Below are positions 1 to 9,117 of a DNA stretch of 64,000 nucleotides, piece by piece; position 1 is the stretch's first letter; every line of letters begins with the position of its first letter. The stretch spans positions 46,814,841 to 46,878,840 of the forward strand of contig CM051513.1 of the NCBI GenBank assembly GCA_028015205.1, in the 5' to 3' direction. This DNA comes from Mytilisepta virgata (lineage: Eukaryota > Mollusca > Bivalvia > Mytilida > Mytilidae). The position numbers were made by a program, and so were the translations under genes. The notes below the pieces were generated by a model. The model was given only the letters and a program-made list of their open reading frames with translations. It was not told the origin of the DNA and made no database searches.

Positions 1-1076
1 AATGGTAAATAGATAAAGAAACAAACAAAAAATAAATTAAATAAAAGAAGTTAATTTCTCAATAACAAAATTTTGAAAAATTCTAAATGGTCACTCTTCA
101 AAGTGATAACAAAAAAGTATTTCTGAAACAAAATAAATATCATAGAAAACTAGCGTATTTTTACCTCAGAACGTTACAAATTGACGTTACGTTTAGTGAC
201 ACCAACATCTTGCGCGACGTCGTTACATGTCATGTAATGAATGCATCTTGTTACAGAGAATAAGATATATGATTTTAAGCTATGGATTTTAATTGCATAT
301 GGAATTTTTCAAAATTATCGACTTTGGGGGAGGGGATGACCCCTATAGAAGAACAAAGTATATGTCATTTAATAGATGTTGTCACGGTGTATAATAAAAT
401 ATATGATATGAGATGGTTATTAGTCTCTCTCGTAGAAAAAAAATTCCCCATTGGATCCTATAGTAAACCTCTGTCTCTTTGAACTGCTCATTATACATCT
501 CAGTGACCCTCATCAAATAATGAATAGAATTAGGCACATCTAGAAACATTAATCTTTCATGATGGAAAATCTCAGATCCTTATCTCTATCAAAATCTATG
601 TCTCCCACTTCGTTTGGGAGACTTAATTAGCTAACGTAAATTCGTTTTTCGAAAAATAACTGTAAAATATCAATAAAAAATTGAAATAAAGTAGCTCAGT
701 ACTTGTGAAAATTACCCCATCAATTTTATCAAAGATTCATTGATTCTGAAATAAGTACCTAAGCGTCATCTTCCATATCTATTTCCTATACAGCATGAAT
801 TACAATATCATAAAATGGTTTTATAAATTTTTAAAAAGCCAGACCCACTTTAAGCTTTTTTATCCAATCATAGGTACCTTAGGAATTTTTACTCTGAGTT
901 AAATCTATTGTCTAATAAAATGAACCGCTATATATAATTTATGATGTATGATTTGTATTTCTGTATTGGTATTGATAAGAAGCGATCAAATCCTTGGAAA
1001 ACAACACAATCGCAAGTTATATTTATCTAGCAGCAATAAATTAAGCATTGGTTATCAGTATTTTGCAGTCTATAAA
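1..1076. other. AT-rich sequence without recognisable gene
   Basis: No coding exon, RNA gene or repeat family could be supported here. The longest open frames are short and lack protein-like composition. The stretch is the upstream flank of the FReD gene; no promoter motif was convincing. Confidence 0.6.
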
Positions 1077-1408
1077 ATGTGGTCACATTCCTTAAACGTT
1101 TGGTACAAAATCATGTTTCTATCTTTCCGAGTACTATTTCTTGTCAAGGTTATCAGTACAAGTGGAACTGTACCGAAACAAAGCCTTTTCGGTGACAAAT
1201 GATACAAAACTATTGTCTTACGATGGTATTGCAATGGAAAGCGTTCAGTCAGTTTCACAGTGTGCAGCTGCATGCTCTTCGGCTGATATATGCTACGCAG
1301 CGGATTATAACAAAGAGAGTTTGACTTGCCACATAGACGTTTCAACACAGAGCAAACCATCAACACATTCGGCTACTGGTTTTAGTTTTCTGGTGCCCAA
1401 GATGAATG
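1077..1408 (+). pseudogene. FReD gene exon 1: signal peptide and PAN/apple-like module
   Basis: ATGs at 1077 and 1113 start a hydrophobic leader (MFLSFRVLFLVKV). The PAN-like part (VELYRNKAFSVTNDTKLLSY, then QCAAACSS and CYAADYNKE with spaced cysteines) is in another frame, so one base is gained or lost near 1155. The donor is GTATGT after 1408, phase 1. Confidence 0.7.
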
Positions 1409-1932
1409 GTATGTATTATAATAAATCAAAGTTTAGAATCATTTTATGTATTTACTTTTCATCGAATATTAAAACAAAAGTGATGATTTTAAAGTCGGGT
1501 CATATACCTGAATTTTTCGTCATCAGAAGTGAAGAATTCTGACTTCTTTGCAATAGTATTGAACTGTTTAGTCCATCTGTACACATTTTACAAATTTTAA
1601 TTAATTTTGTTTCAAGAACGAATATCTTCTGATCATTCTTCTGACAAAGACAAATTAGAAATAAAGGTCGATCAAACACAAAACAAGCGTAGGGAACACA
1701 GACAATGTCTAGGAAACAAAACGATTAGAGGCAAGGGCAATATCGGGAACACAGGCTGACCATAGACAACAACAGTACCGGGGAAAACGACTGAACTTGG
1801 ACAAACACGGTATCGATATCAAAGACGGCAAAAAAGAAAAAAAAAACATAAAAATTAAAAGAAATGAATATTTTGCAAATATCAATCAAACGAATTGCAA
1901 GTAACCTCTATGAAAGATGTATCTTTTTTCAG

Positions 1933-2064
1933 AAATTTCTAGAATGGACTGTACCGATATTAAAAGTCAAGGCAAAGTCATCTCTGGGGTGTATGAAATT
2001 CATCTATCCGGTTCGATAACAAAAGAAGTTTTGTGACATGACTACGGAGAGTGGTGGTTGGACG
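1933..2064 (+). pseudogene. FReD gene exon 2: start of fibrinogen domain
   Basis: The acceptor is a T-rich tract ending CAG before 1933 (phase 1). It encodes RMDCTDIKSQGKVISGVYEI, then after a two-base frame loss near 2032, CDMTTESGGWT. The donor is ACG|GTGAGT at 2065. The end of this exon plus its donor is tandemly repeated just downstream. Confidence 0.75.
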
Positions 2065-2500
2065 GTGAGTAGTTTGACAGTCTTATGATATATGACTACC
2101 GTGGATTTTGGTTGGACTTTGAGTAGATTGAGTACAAAAGAAGTCTAATGTGACAATACTACGGCTAGTTGTTGTTGCACGGTGAGTAAAAAGGAAGTCC
2201 TGTGTGACATTTCTACGGAGAGTGGTGGTTTGATGGTGAGTACAAAAGTCCTCTGTGATATGACTACGGCTAGTGGTTGTTGCACAATGAGTAAATAAGA
2301 AGTCCTGTATGACATGACTATAGAGTGGTGGTTGAATGGTGAGTACAAAGGAAGTCTTATGTGTCATGACCACGAAAACGGGGTAGGTTGTGAGTATAAA
2401 AGATTTGTTTGTGACATGACTATAGGAAGGGGTATAAGAATGGTGAGTACAAAAGAATGTTTTTGTGACATGACTACGGAGATTGGTGGTTGAGTGGTGA
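2065..2500 (+). repeat. Tandem array of the exon 2 donor region (about 8 degenerate copies)
   Basis: Degenerate units of roughly 55-68 bp each contain an AAAGAAGT-like start, TGTGACATGACTACGG, a GTGGTGGTTG-like stretch and then GGTGAGTAC. These are the last ~40 bases of FReD exon 2 plus its 5' splice site. The best units lie near 2190-2240, 2300-2350 and 2450-2500. The array therefore multiplies the donor on the intron side. Confidence 0.8.
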
Positions 2501-2510
2501 GTTAAAAAGA

Positions 2511-2582
2511 AATCCGGCCCAGTGTGTTGGTCTAGTACAACGCAGGGTCATATTCATATCATATCAACATGTTCTCGTCCAA
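2511..2582 (+). repeat. 3' fragment of the tRNA-headed SINE family
   Basis: Matches the end of the SINE at 20650-20990 (GTCTAGTACAAnGCAGGGTC and the following ATTCATATCATAT...ATGTT stretch). The head is absent. Confidence 0.6.
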
Positions 2583-2735
2583 ATAATTTTCCCGCCAAAT
2601 TTTCAATGGCTTATATCTCGAAAACAAGCACATATTTTTCGCTCTTTTAGTTCCTTTATTAATTTACTATCAATATTTACCAGTTTTATGAAAAGCTTGT
2701 TATTTTGAAATTGGGCAGCGAACATCCTTAACAGC
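2583..2735 (-). repeat. Fragment of the AAGGATGTTCGCT-type MITE
   Basis: Shares the CCCGCCAAATTTTCAATGGC and CTCTTTTAGTTCCTTTATTA segments with the element at 54207-54599 and ends with AGCGAACATCCTTA, that family's terminal inverted repeat. Confidence 0.55.
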
Positions 2736-2958
2736 TATTCAATGAATACGATGATGTTTTAATTGACAATATTTAAGTTTTAACATTTAAAGCGCAATTA
2801 ATGTTTTTCCAAGGCACACTTAAATTGTAAGCATCGGTTAATATTCTGCCCAGAGAGGAAGGAATTGTGCAGCACCATCCTAAAACTGCCTGGGGGAATT
2901 CACTATCTTTACTTTTTCCACCTTTAGTATTATAGCCAGTATTATTAATATTTATTAG

Positions 2959-3055
2959 GTAATACAGAAACGACAAGATGGTTCGGTTGATTTTAATGTA
3001 TACTGGGAGGACTACAAGAATGGTTTTGGTAATCCATATACTGAGTACTGGATAG
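2959..3055 (+). pseudogene. FReD gene exon 3
   Basis: Acceptor TATTAG, phase 0. It encodes [20 protein letters not shown] and then [13 protein letters not shown], the central conserved block of fibrinogen C domains. Donor GTGAGC, phase 1. No frame break is seen in this exon. Confidence 0.85.
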
Positions 3056-3399
3056 GTGAGCAGTCTTAATTAGCTCTGTATGGTATACATATTATGCACC
3101 GTCCACTCTAATTTTGCAGTTCTAGCAAGTGGTTGCCTTTTTTGGTTTTCATACGGGATTTTAGAGTGTGTTTTATACACGAGAGTGGCAGAATATATAA
3201 GGGGGGGGGGGTGTGGTTGGGTGTTTATAAAACCACTGTTCAGTGTCTGTACAAATCCAGACTATGCAGACTCTCTGTTGTGATAGGAAATTCAAAATCT
3301 AGAATAACCAATCTGAGGAAAGTTTCTAAGTAGTAAATAGTATTTGGCCAATGAAATATCTTTTCAGTTTTTGATTTTAATGTATACTGGTATACATAT

Positions 3400-3553
3400 T
3401 ATGCACTTCTTATTTAATATAAGTTTGGTTTTTGGTCTTCCAAATGTTTCGGTTTTAATGCTGCTGATGAGAGGTAACTCCTTGAAATGCTTCGTATACA
3501 GCAAAGTATAAATTTACTATATCTAATATTAGTATCTTTGGATTGTTATTTTG
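3400..3553 (+). repeat. 5'-truncated copy of 378-bp hammerhead-like repeat
   Basis: Repeats the second half of the element that follows it, from the ATATAAGTTTGGTTTTTGG segment to ATCTTTGGATTGTTATTTTG. Its CTGATGA (3464-3470) lies exactly 378 bp before that of the next copy, so the two form a head-to-tail pair. Confidence 0.75.
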
Positions 3554-3554
3554 A

Positions 3555-3925
3555 AACTCTCGGGATGATGCCTCTGCTGGTGGACCCTAGGTCCCCGAGG
3601 GTATTCGCCAACCCAGTGGTCAGACTTGTCTGACATGATTATTCATTGATTTGTTACAGAAATTACCAGTATTTTGCTAAATTCAAAAATAATAGAAATA
3701 CTAAGGGTTCATTCCTTGTATTGCACATGGTAGATTTCCTTAGCTGAAATTTGGCTTCCTATTTCGGCATTTTTGGTTGAGTACTTCTTATGTAATATAA
3801 GTTTGGTTTTTGGTCTTCCAAATGTTTCGGTTTTAATGCTGCTGATGAGAGGTAACTCCTTGAAATGCGTCGTATACAGCAAAGTATAAATTTACTATAT
3901 CTAATATTAGTATCTTTGGATTGTT
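3555..3925 (+). repeat. Full copy of 378-bp dispersed repeat with hammerhead-like core
   Basis: Begins near the GATGCCTCTGCTGG...CCCCGAGGGTATTCGCC region and ends at GGATTGTTATTTTGA. Other copies are at 31848-32192 and 63543-63887. Core at 3842 onward: CTGATGA, GAGG-loop-CCTT, GAAA, then TGCGTC. No open reading frame; non-autonomous. Confidence 0.75.
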
Positions 3926-4960
3926 ATTTTGAGATATCGGATCTCAGATTTCAAATTTTGAATTTCGATCTTTGGATATATTGAATCTCAGATTTAGTAT
4001 TTCGAATGTCGTATGATCCATCTGGGCTTTCGTACACATGTGTATATTAAATCGATTATCGACTCGTCAATTAAATGCTCGGGGGAGGGGGGTATCAATG
4101 ATATTTAGATACGGGACGTGTGGCAAATTCGGGTCAAGATTTTACAAAACTGTCAGAGATTTCTGGTCGGGATATTTTTTTTCACCCTGGAGAATTCCGG
4201 TCAGGATTTTAAAAATTTCTGCAGATTTTCATAAAGCAGTGAGGAGAATTCAGGTTGCCTTTCCACAATGTTAAATTTATAAATATGTCTCATAATGATA
4301 ACTGTCTTTTATATTAATATTGGATAATTTCGGGTAATATGTAATTTTAGCTTTCCTGGATATTTTCGGGTCACAATTCAATATAACGTGGATAATTTCG
4401 GGTAGGGGCTTCGAGTTCACCTACGCATCACCTGTCATAATATGGTCAAGTTACTCCGATTTTCGTGTGCATTTCAGTGATTTTTGCATCGTATATGACG
4501 TCACCACAGACAAACGTGATGTTGCAGAATATGTGCAAGTTATGTCTCCAAAGGTTTGATCGATGTTGACCATTAAGATATACCAAATTGTTATTTTAAA
4601 AGTACAGTCTGGAGTATTTCATGTATAATTTAGTTGCCGAAGTATATATGAGACACACAGTAGTAAAGTAACAAACGGTCATAGGTATTACCTAGTTGAT
4701 CAAACCTTAGATAACATCTTTATTGGTATATTAATTGTTGCCTTGAAATATTTACCAGATAATTCTTTGTCTTTTGGAATTCTTTACAAAAGACTCTTTT
4801 GTTTTTCTTTTCGTTAAAAGTTACACAGTTATTCTTAAAGTCTTGAAATAAAAAGCGCAAACGGTTTTCGGTCAAATGTACCAAAACCGGAGTCAATTTT
4901 CTTAAAACGAAGTAATGACTCAGTTTTTGTCTCAACGAATCTCAAAAGAATGCAAATAGG
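3926..4960. other. Intron 3 of FReD gene, no recognised feature
   Basis: Contains diffuse near-repeats (ATTTCGGGT / GGATAATTTCGGG around 4190-4400) but no element or exon I can define. Confidence 0.4.
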
Positions 4961-4961
4961 G

Positions 4962-5300
4962 CGGCGTGGTGTAGTGGTTAGCGTATCGGACTACGAAGCC
5001 AAAGGTAACTGGTTCGATTCCCGTTCAGCATGAAAATTTCAGGGATCAAATTTGGGACGCCCTATCGACACCATTTGCGAGGATGGTCTCGATAAAGATG
5101 CTAGTCCGTCGGATGGGGACGACAAATGGTTGTCCCATGTTAATGGAGAGCGATACACATGATACACCCTTAGCACGTTAAAGACTCACCTGTAGATTTC
5201 GAAAAAGAGTAGGATAAAATGTCGCTTCAAGGGCCCGCCAAGTGGAGAGGGATCAGCAAAGTTGGAATAACTTGTTTCTCAATCCATTATAAACAAATAA
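4962..5300 (+). mobile_element. tRNA-derived SINE
   Basis: The head GGCGTGGTGTAGTGGTTAGC has A-box character. GGTTCGATTCC about 35 nt later is the B box, followed by an unrelated body and an AAACAAATAAGTTTAAAC tail region. A truncated inverted relative lies at 9210-9325. Not a functional tRNA: no acceptor stem closes and the body runs on. Confidence 0.7.
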
Positions 5301-5960
5301 GTTTAAACTAAAGAATTCACAAAAATTGCCATTTGAAAATTTTCAGCAAAATTCTAGCTATATTGCTCTACTGAAACTTTGAAAATCGAGTTCCCTATCG
5401 AAATAATTCAGCAGATCACTCCTGTGAGATTATTAGTGGAGTTATCGCCTAAAAGGATTGAACAAAATACAAATGACATTAATATGTAGATAGAAATGTA
5501 TGAAAGAAACGAGGTTTATGTATATTGTACAGAAAACAGGTTACTTTTGTTGAATTTCTGACACAATGATTAGAGAACAGCCATTTGATTTTTATAAGGG
5601 GGGGGGGGGGGGGGGTCTAGGATCAAAATTGAAATAAGAAAGCAGTACCAGGAATATGGCAAAATAAAGACAGGTTCATTTTTAGGTGTGAAAATTAATT
5701 GCAGGATCTGTGTCAATTAGGAAATGTTTAGGTTTAAATTAAAATAAAATTTAGGCCACAATAGCGACCGGGAAAAAAAACTAGGTCCACAATTTCGACG
5801 ACAAAAATAGGCTAGGATCAAACATTTGATCCTAGCCCCCCTAAAAATATTTGCTCTCTTATTGTTTCTAGGACTGATTAGTTCTTTGGCTGTGGCGCAG
5901 GGCTCAGTGATCATTGTTTCTGTGAATATTAATTTTTAACAGTTTTAGTAACATAATATC
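5301..5960. other. Intron 3 continuation with a G homopolymer
   Basis: Contains a run of about 18 G at 5599-5616 followed by AT-rich sequence; no exon or element recognised. Confidence 0.4.
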
Positions 5961-5974
5961 ATTTTCAATACAAG

Positions 5975-6138
5975 GTAACAGTGCATTGTATGAACTCACA
6001 AAAGAGGGAAAAAAGAATTATACATTCTAATGGAAAGTTGGGATGGAGTGCAGAAGTTTGCACGATATACACATTTCCAGATCAGTGATGAATCTGATAA
6101 TTATAGACTATCTCTCTCCGGTTACAGTGGTACTGCAG
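5975..6138 (+). pseudogene. FReD gene exon 4
   Basis: The acceptor ends CAAG before 5975, phase 1. It encodes GNSALYELTKEGKK, then after a one-base shift at the A-rich run near 6020, MESWDGVQKFARYTHFQI and SDNYRLSLSGYSGTAG, the classic FReD strand-loop motif. Donor GTAAGA, phase 1. Confidence 0.85.
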
Positions 6139-6652
6139 GTAAGACGGAGTTAAGATATCACTCAATCTTTAAGGAGGTTCGTCGTCCTGCTGTTTCGAAA
6201 CAACATTTTAGATGTTGTAGATTACTATGGAAATAAAACAAAGACGAAATGTTTAAAGAGTGGTATACATGTAATTTGAAACAAACAACAGCAATGGGGA
6301 AAAATGGCCAGATTTTTTCAACGGTTTACTAGTATTTCTCAGTAGTTAGCCTCTTTCGATATTTGTTGCTTTGGGAATAGTGCCCGAAAAGGAAACATAG
6401 ACGGAAATAAAGATTCAAGCTATATATATAGTATTATATACCTTATATTATTAACTATTGCACGTTTTGATCACACATTATTTAACCGATAATAGTACCT
6501 AAGAGTGATGTTTAGGGGTTCGTTATGCTTAAAAAGTTTTTTTTTAAATACCTACCAGCTTACAAATATTTTAAGTACCTTTTTAATAATTATGAATAAG
6601 AGGAAATGTATAAACAATTTCGTAAATGTATTTTGAAAGTTACACAAGCATA

Positions 6653-7013
6653 TAGCAAGCCGTTTTACTATTTATTCTTACTTCAAGATGTCTCATAAAA
6701 TATATAATATATCTTATATAATCTAGTTTTTATAAGATATCTTATATACTTTATGAGATATCTTCTAAAGTATATAAGATATCTTATAAATTTTATAAGA
6801 TATCTTATAAATATTTTTTATATAAGATATCTTATATACTTTACAAGATATCTCATATATTTTATAAGATATAAAGAAAATTATATGAGATATCTTATTA
6901 TAAATTATATGAGATATATTATAAACTATACAAGATATCTTATAAACTATTTGAGATATCTTATAAAGTTTATTAGATATCTTGAAGTTAGAATAAATAG
7001 TAAAACGGCTTGC
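6653..7013. mobile_element. Foldback MITE with GATATC-palindrome interior
   Basis: Outer arms of ~36 bp (AGCAAGCCGTTTTACTATTT at 6653; its reverse complement ends at 7013) enclose ~290 bp made of repeated ATAAGATATCTTATA-type palindromes, so the whole element can fold on itself. It lies in FReD intron 4 just before exon 5. Confidence 0.8.
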
Positions 7014-7145
7014 CATACAAGCACCATAAATAAATATTTACTCGTTAAACTTGGATATGACTCCCTATCATCTATCATAGAATATTGACTTGTAAAAAAA
7101 TAGAAACTTTTTGTACAGTTATGTATTTCGTATCATCTATTTTAG

Positions 7146-7394
7146 GAGACAGTATGACTGCACATATTGATTTGAGTGGTCAACAATTTAGCACACGTGG
7201 TACGGACAATGACGAATGGATAGGATCTTGTAACCCACAATATCATAGAGGTGGATGGTGGTTTAAAAACTGGAGAATGTGATTTAAATGGATTTTATTA
7301 CAATACTCCGTTTATTGATCCAAAGAGCTGTAATTGGAATTCATTCAATGGTCATCGAATGTCACTGAAATCAATCAAAATGATGGTTCGCTAA
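7146..7394 (+). pseudogene. FReD gene exon 5 and stop
   Basis: Acceptor TTTTAG, phase 1. It encodes GDSMTAHIDLSGQQFSTRGT, DNDEWIGSC and GGWWFKN; then, one base out of frame, GECDLNGFYYNTPFIDP, WNSFNGHRMSLKSIKM and MVR with TAA at 7392-7394. The break falls at the Trp-Trp...Cys block (near 7270), where FReD proteins carry a conserved cysteine. Confidence 0.85.
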
Positions 7395-7935
7395 GGGTGA
7401 ACTTGTCCCGGGAGGGTGTGTGTGTTAGGGGGGGTTACTCCGTTAAAAAGAGGGTATATATGTGCCAATTGTGGTGGTCAAATCGGAACCTGTTCATTAA
7501 CCGGAAATTTGGAAAATCATACCGTCAATGACATTTAATGTTGAAGGTAACACTGTTAATGACAACTGCATCACCGATGAGATCTAAGAGTAAATGTGTC
7601 TTACTTACTTAGGCAAGTAATTTCTTTGTGAAAAACTGCAGTTTTTTCCAATTCAGTCCATTTAAATAACAATTAAATATATCCCAAAAAGGCCAGATTT
7701 CAACAATGGGGAAAACTAGATGACTTCATACTTTCGGTAAAATCAATGAAGAGTGAAAAAAATTGATCGTTGATAAAATATTGTAGCAGTCATCAATGGA
7801 AAAGGCAATAATTGCTTACGACTCTTGAAAACAGGTACTGTAATACTTTTTAGTTTCATTTTAAGGAAAAGTTTTACGTTATCGCGAAAAAATCAATTGT
7901 AGTTCGCTAAAAAAACACACACACTCAGTCAATTA

Positions 7936-8107
7936 GGAGATAACTGTATTGTATTTTATTATTTGACAGCGGCATCAATTGAATGATTTGATGTTCGGAA
8001 ATTGAGTTTTCTGGCCACGCGTTAACCAGTACTCTCAATTTCCGATCATCAAATTATTCAATTGATGCTGCCAAATAATAGAATACAATACATAGAATGT
8101 TATCTCC
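7936..8107. mobile_element. Inverted-repeat (foldback) element
   Basis: Arms of ~72 bp, 7936-8008 against 8034-8107 (AGGAGATAACTGTATTGTAT versus its complement ending ATGTTATCTCC), separated by ~25 bp. No coding capacity; MITE-like. Confidence 0.75.
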
Positions 8108-8671
8108 ATTGTAATGTAGATGTAAAAATATTCCTTTTAAACGGAAATTTTCAAAACGTCGGCAGCAATGTCTGCGCTTGCGAAATAATTTCATGGCATC
8201 AATTGTGCAGTAGATGCCATGAGATTTTCAACTTTGTCTAATCAGAATCGACGTTACAATCAGTATTGCATTACAGTAATGCATGAATATTCTTGCTATC
8301 TGGTTAAGATTGATTTATATAATTTATTGCATCAGCATAAACAGCTATAGAATAACATACAATATAAGCAGCAAGATATATAATACAAATACAATATAAC
8401 TATACAGAGAGCAATTCAATAATAAAACAAAAACAGATCTCATGATAAAATAAATGACCTTAATTGACAACTCTCTCTGAATTAAGAAGCTATATTATAA
8501 ACCAAAAAGTTCATCCTTGAATATAACAAATTTGAAAAATTTAAGAACAAGGAACCCTTCAAATTGAAACATTTCAGGAACGGGAACTCTTTCCGGTTCT
8601 CAAATGTTTAAGTTAAACATTTGAGAACCGGAAATTCTTCCGACAGTTTGAAAATTACTTCTTAGTCATGC
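8108..8671. other. Intergenic, short inverted repeat only
   Basis: Between the FReD stop and the CEMIP-like 3' end. A small hairpin (GGTTCTCAAATGTTTAA with its complement) lies at 8596-8630. Nothing else recognised. Confidence 0.4.
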
Positions 8672-8910
8672 AGAATAGAGAATGGAAACGTGGAATGTAT
8701 CGAAGAGACAACAACCCGACCAAAGAGCAGAAAACAGCTCAAGGCTACCAATGGGTCTTCAACGCAGTGAGAAAATCCCGCATCCGGAGGCGGGCTTCAG
8801 CTGGCCCCTAAACAATAATGCATAATTCTGCGAAATGGATGGCACACTCAAACTCCGAAACATACAATGAACCAAAATTTAAAAAAACATACAAGACTAA
8901 CGAAGGGTAG
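8672..8910 (+). repeat. Dispersed repeat family (GAGACAACAACCCGACCAAA type)
   Basis: Shares the segment from AGAATGGAAAC through CAGAAAACAGCTCAAGGCTA and GGCGGGCTTCAGCTGGCCCC with inverted copies at 28178-28450 and 45695-45960 and a partial copy at 63072-63190. Non-coding. Confidence 0.75.
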
Positions 8911-9090
8911 AGGTTCTAGAATTGGGACAGGCTCAAACAAAATTTACTTTATGGAATGACATACATATATACTAATACATTGTATCAAAGCAAAGAAAAT
9001 GTATTGTTATATTTACAAGAAATAAAAAGAAACAAATTCTGATGATTTTTAGAAGCATGGTATAACTTCTTTACAACTGTCCTCAGTTGG

Positions 9091-9117
9091 TTACATGTTC
9101 GGACCTGCACCCCAAGT
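9091..9117 (-). CDS. CEMIP-like terminal exon 24 and stop
   Basis: Acceptor CTTTTTCAG, then TWGAGPNM and TAA at 9093-9091. The protein thus ends soon after the beta-helix and cysteine region. The 3' UTR and poly(A) site could not be fixed by eye. Confidence 0.75.
   Translation of the reverse strand, partial: TWGAGPNM

Larger units (their letters stand above)
1077..7394 (+). pseudogene. PAN/apple + fibrinogen-related (FReD) lectin-like gene, apparently broken
   Basis: Five coding exons can be followed: signal peptide plus PAN/apple-like module, then four exons spelling a fibrinogen C-terminal domain. Diagnostic pieces are [50 protein letters not shown] and a C-terminal RMSLKSIKMMVR followed by TAA. 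FReD proteins of molluscs are secreted pattern-recognition lectins; that role is family knowledge, not shown here. GT/AG junctions and phases (1, 0, 1, 1) fit between exons. However, the frame shifts inside exon 1 (near 1155), exon 2 (near 2032), exon 4 (near 6020) and exon 5 (near 7270). Four indels in about 0.8 kb of coding sequence favour a decayed copy. Assembly indels remain possible, because the neighbouring CEMIP-like gene also has a few, at lower density. Confidence 0.8.

Noticed and set aside
4962..5035. Functional tRNA gene
   Set aside because: A- and B-box-like sequences exist but the acceptor stem does not close and a SINE body follows.
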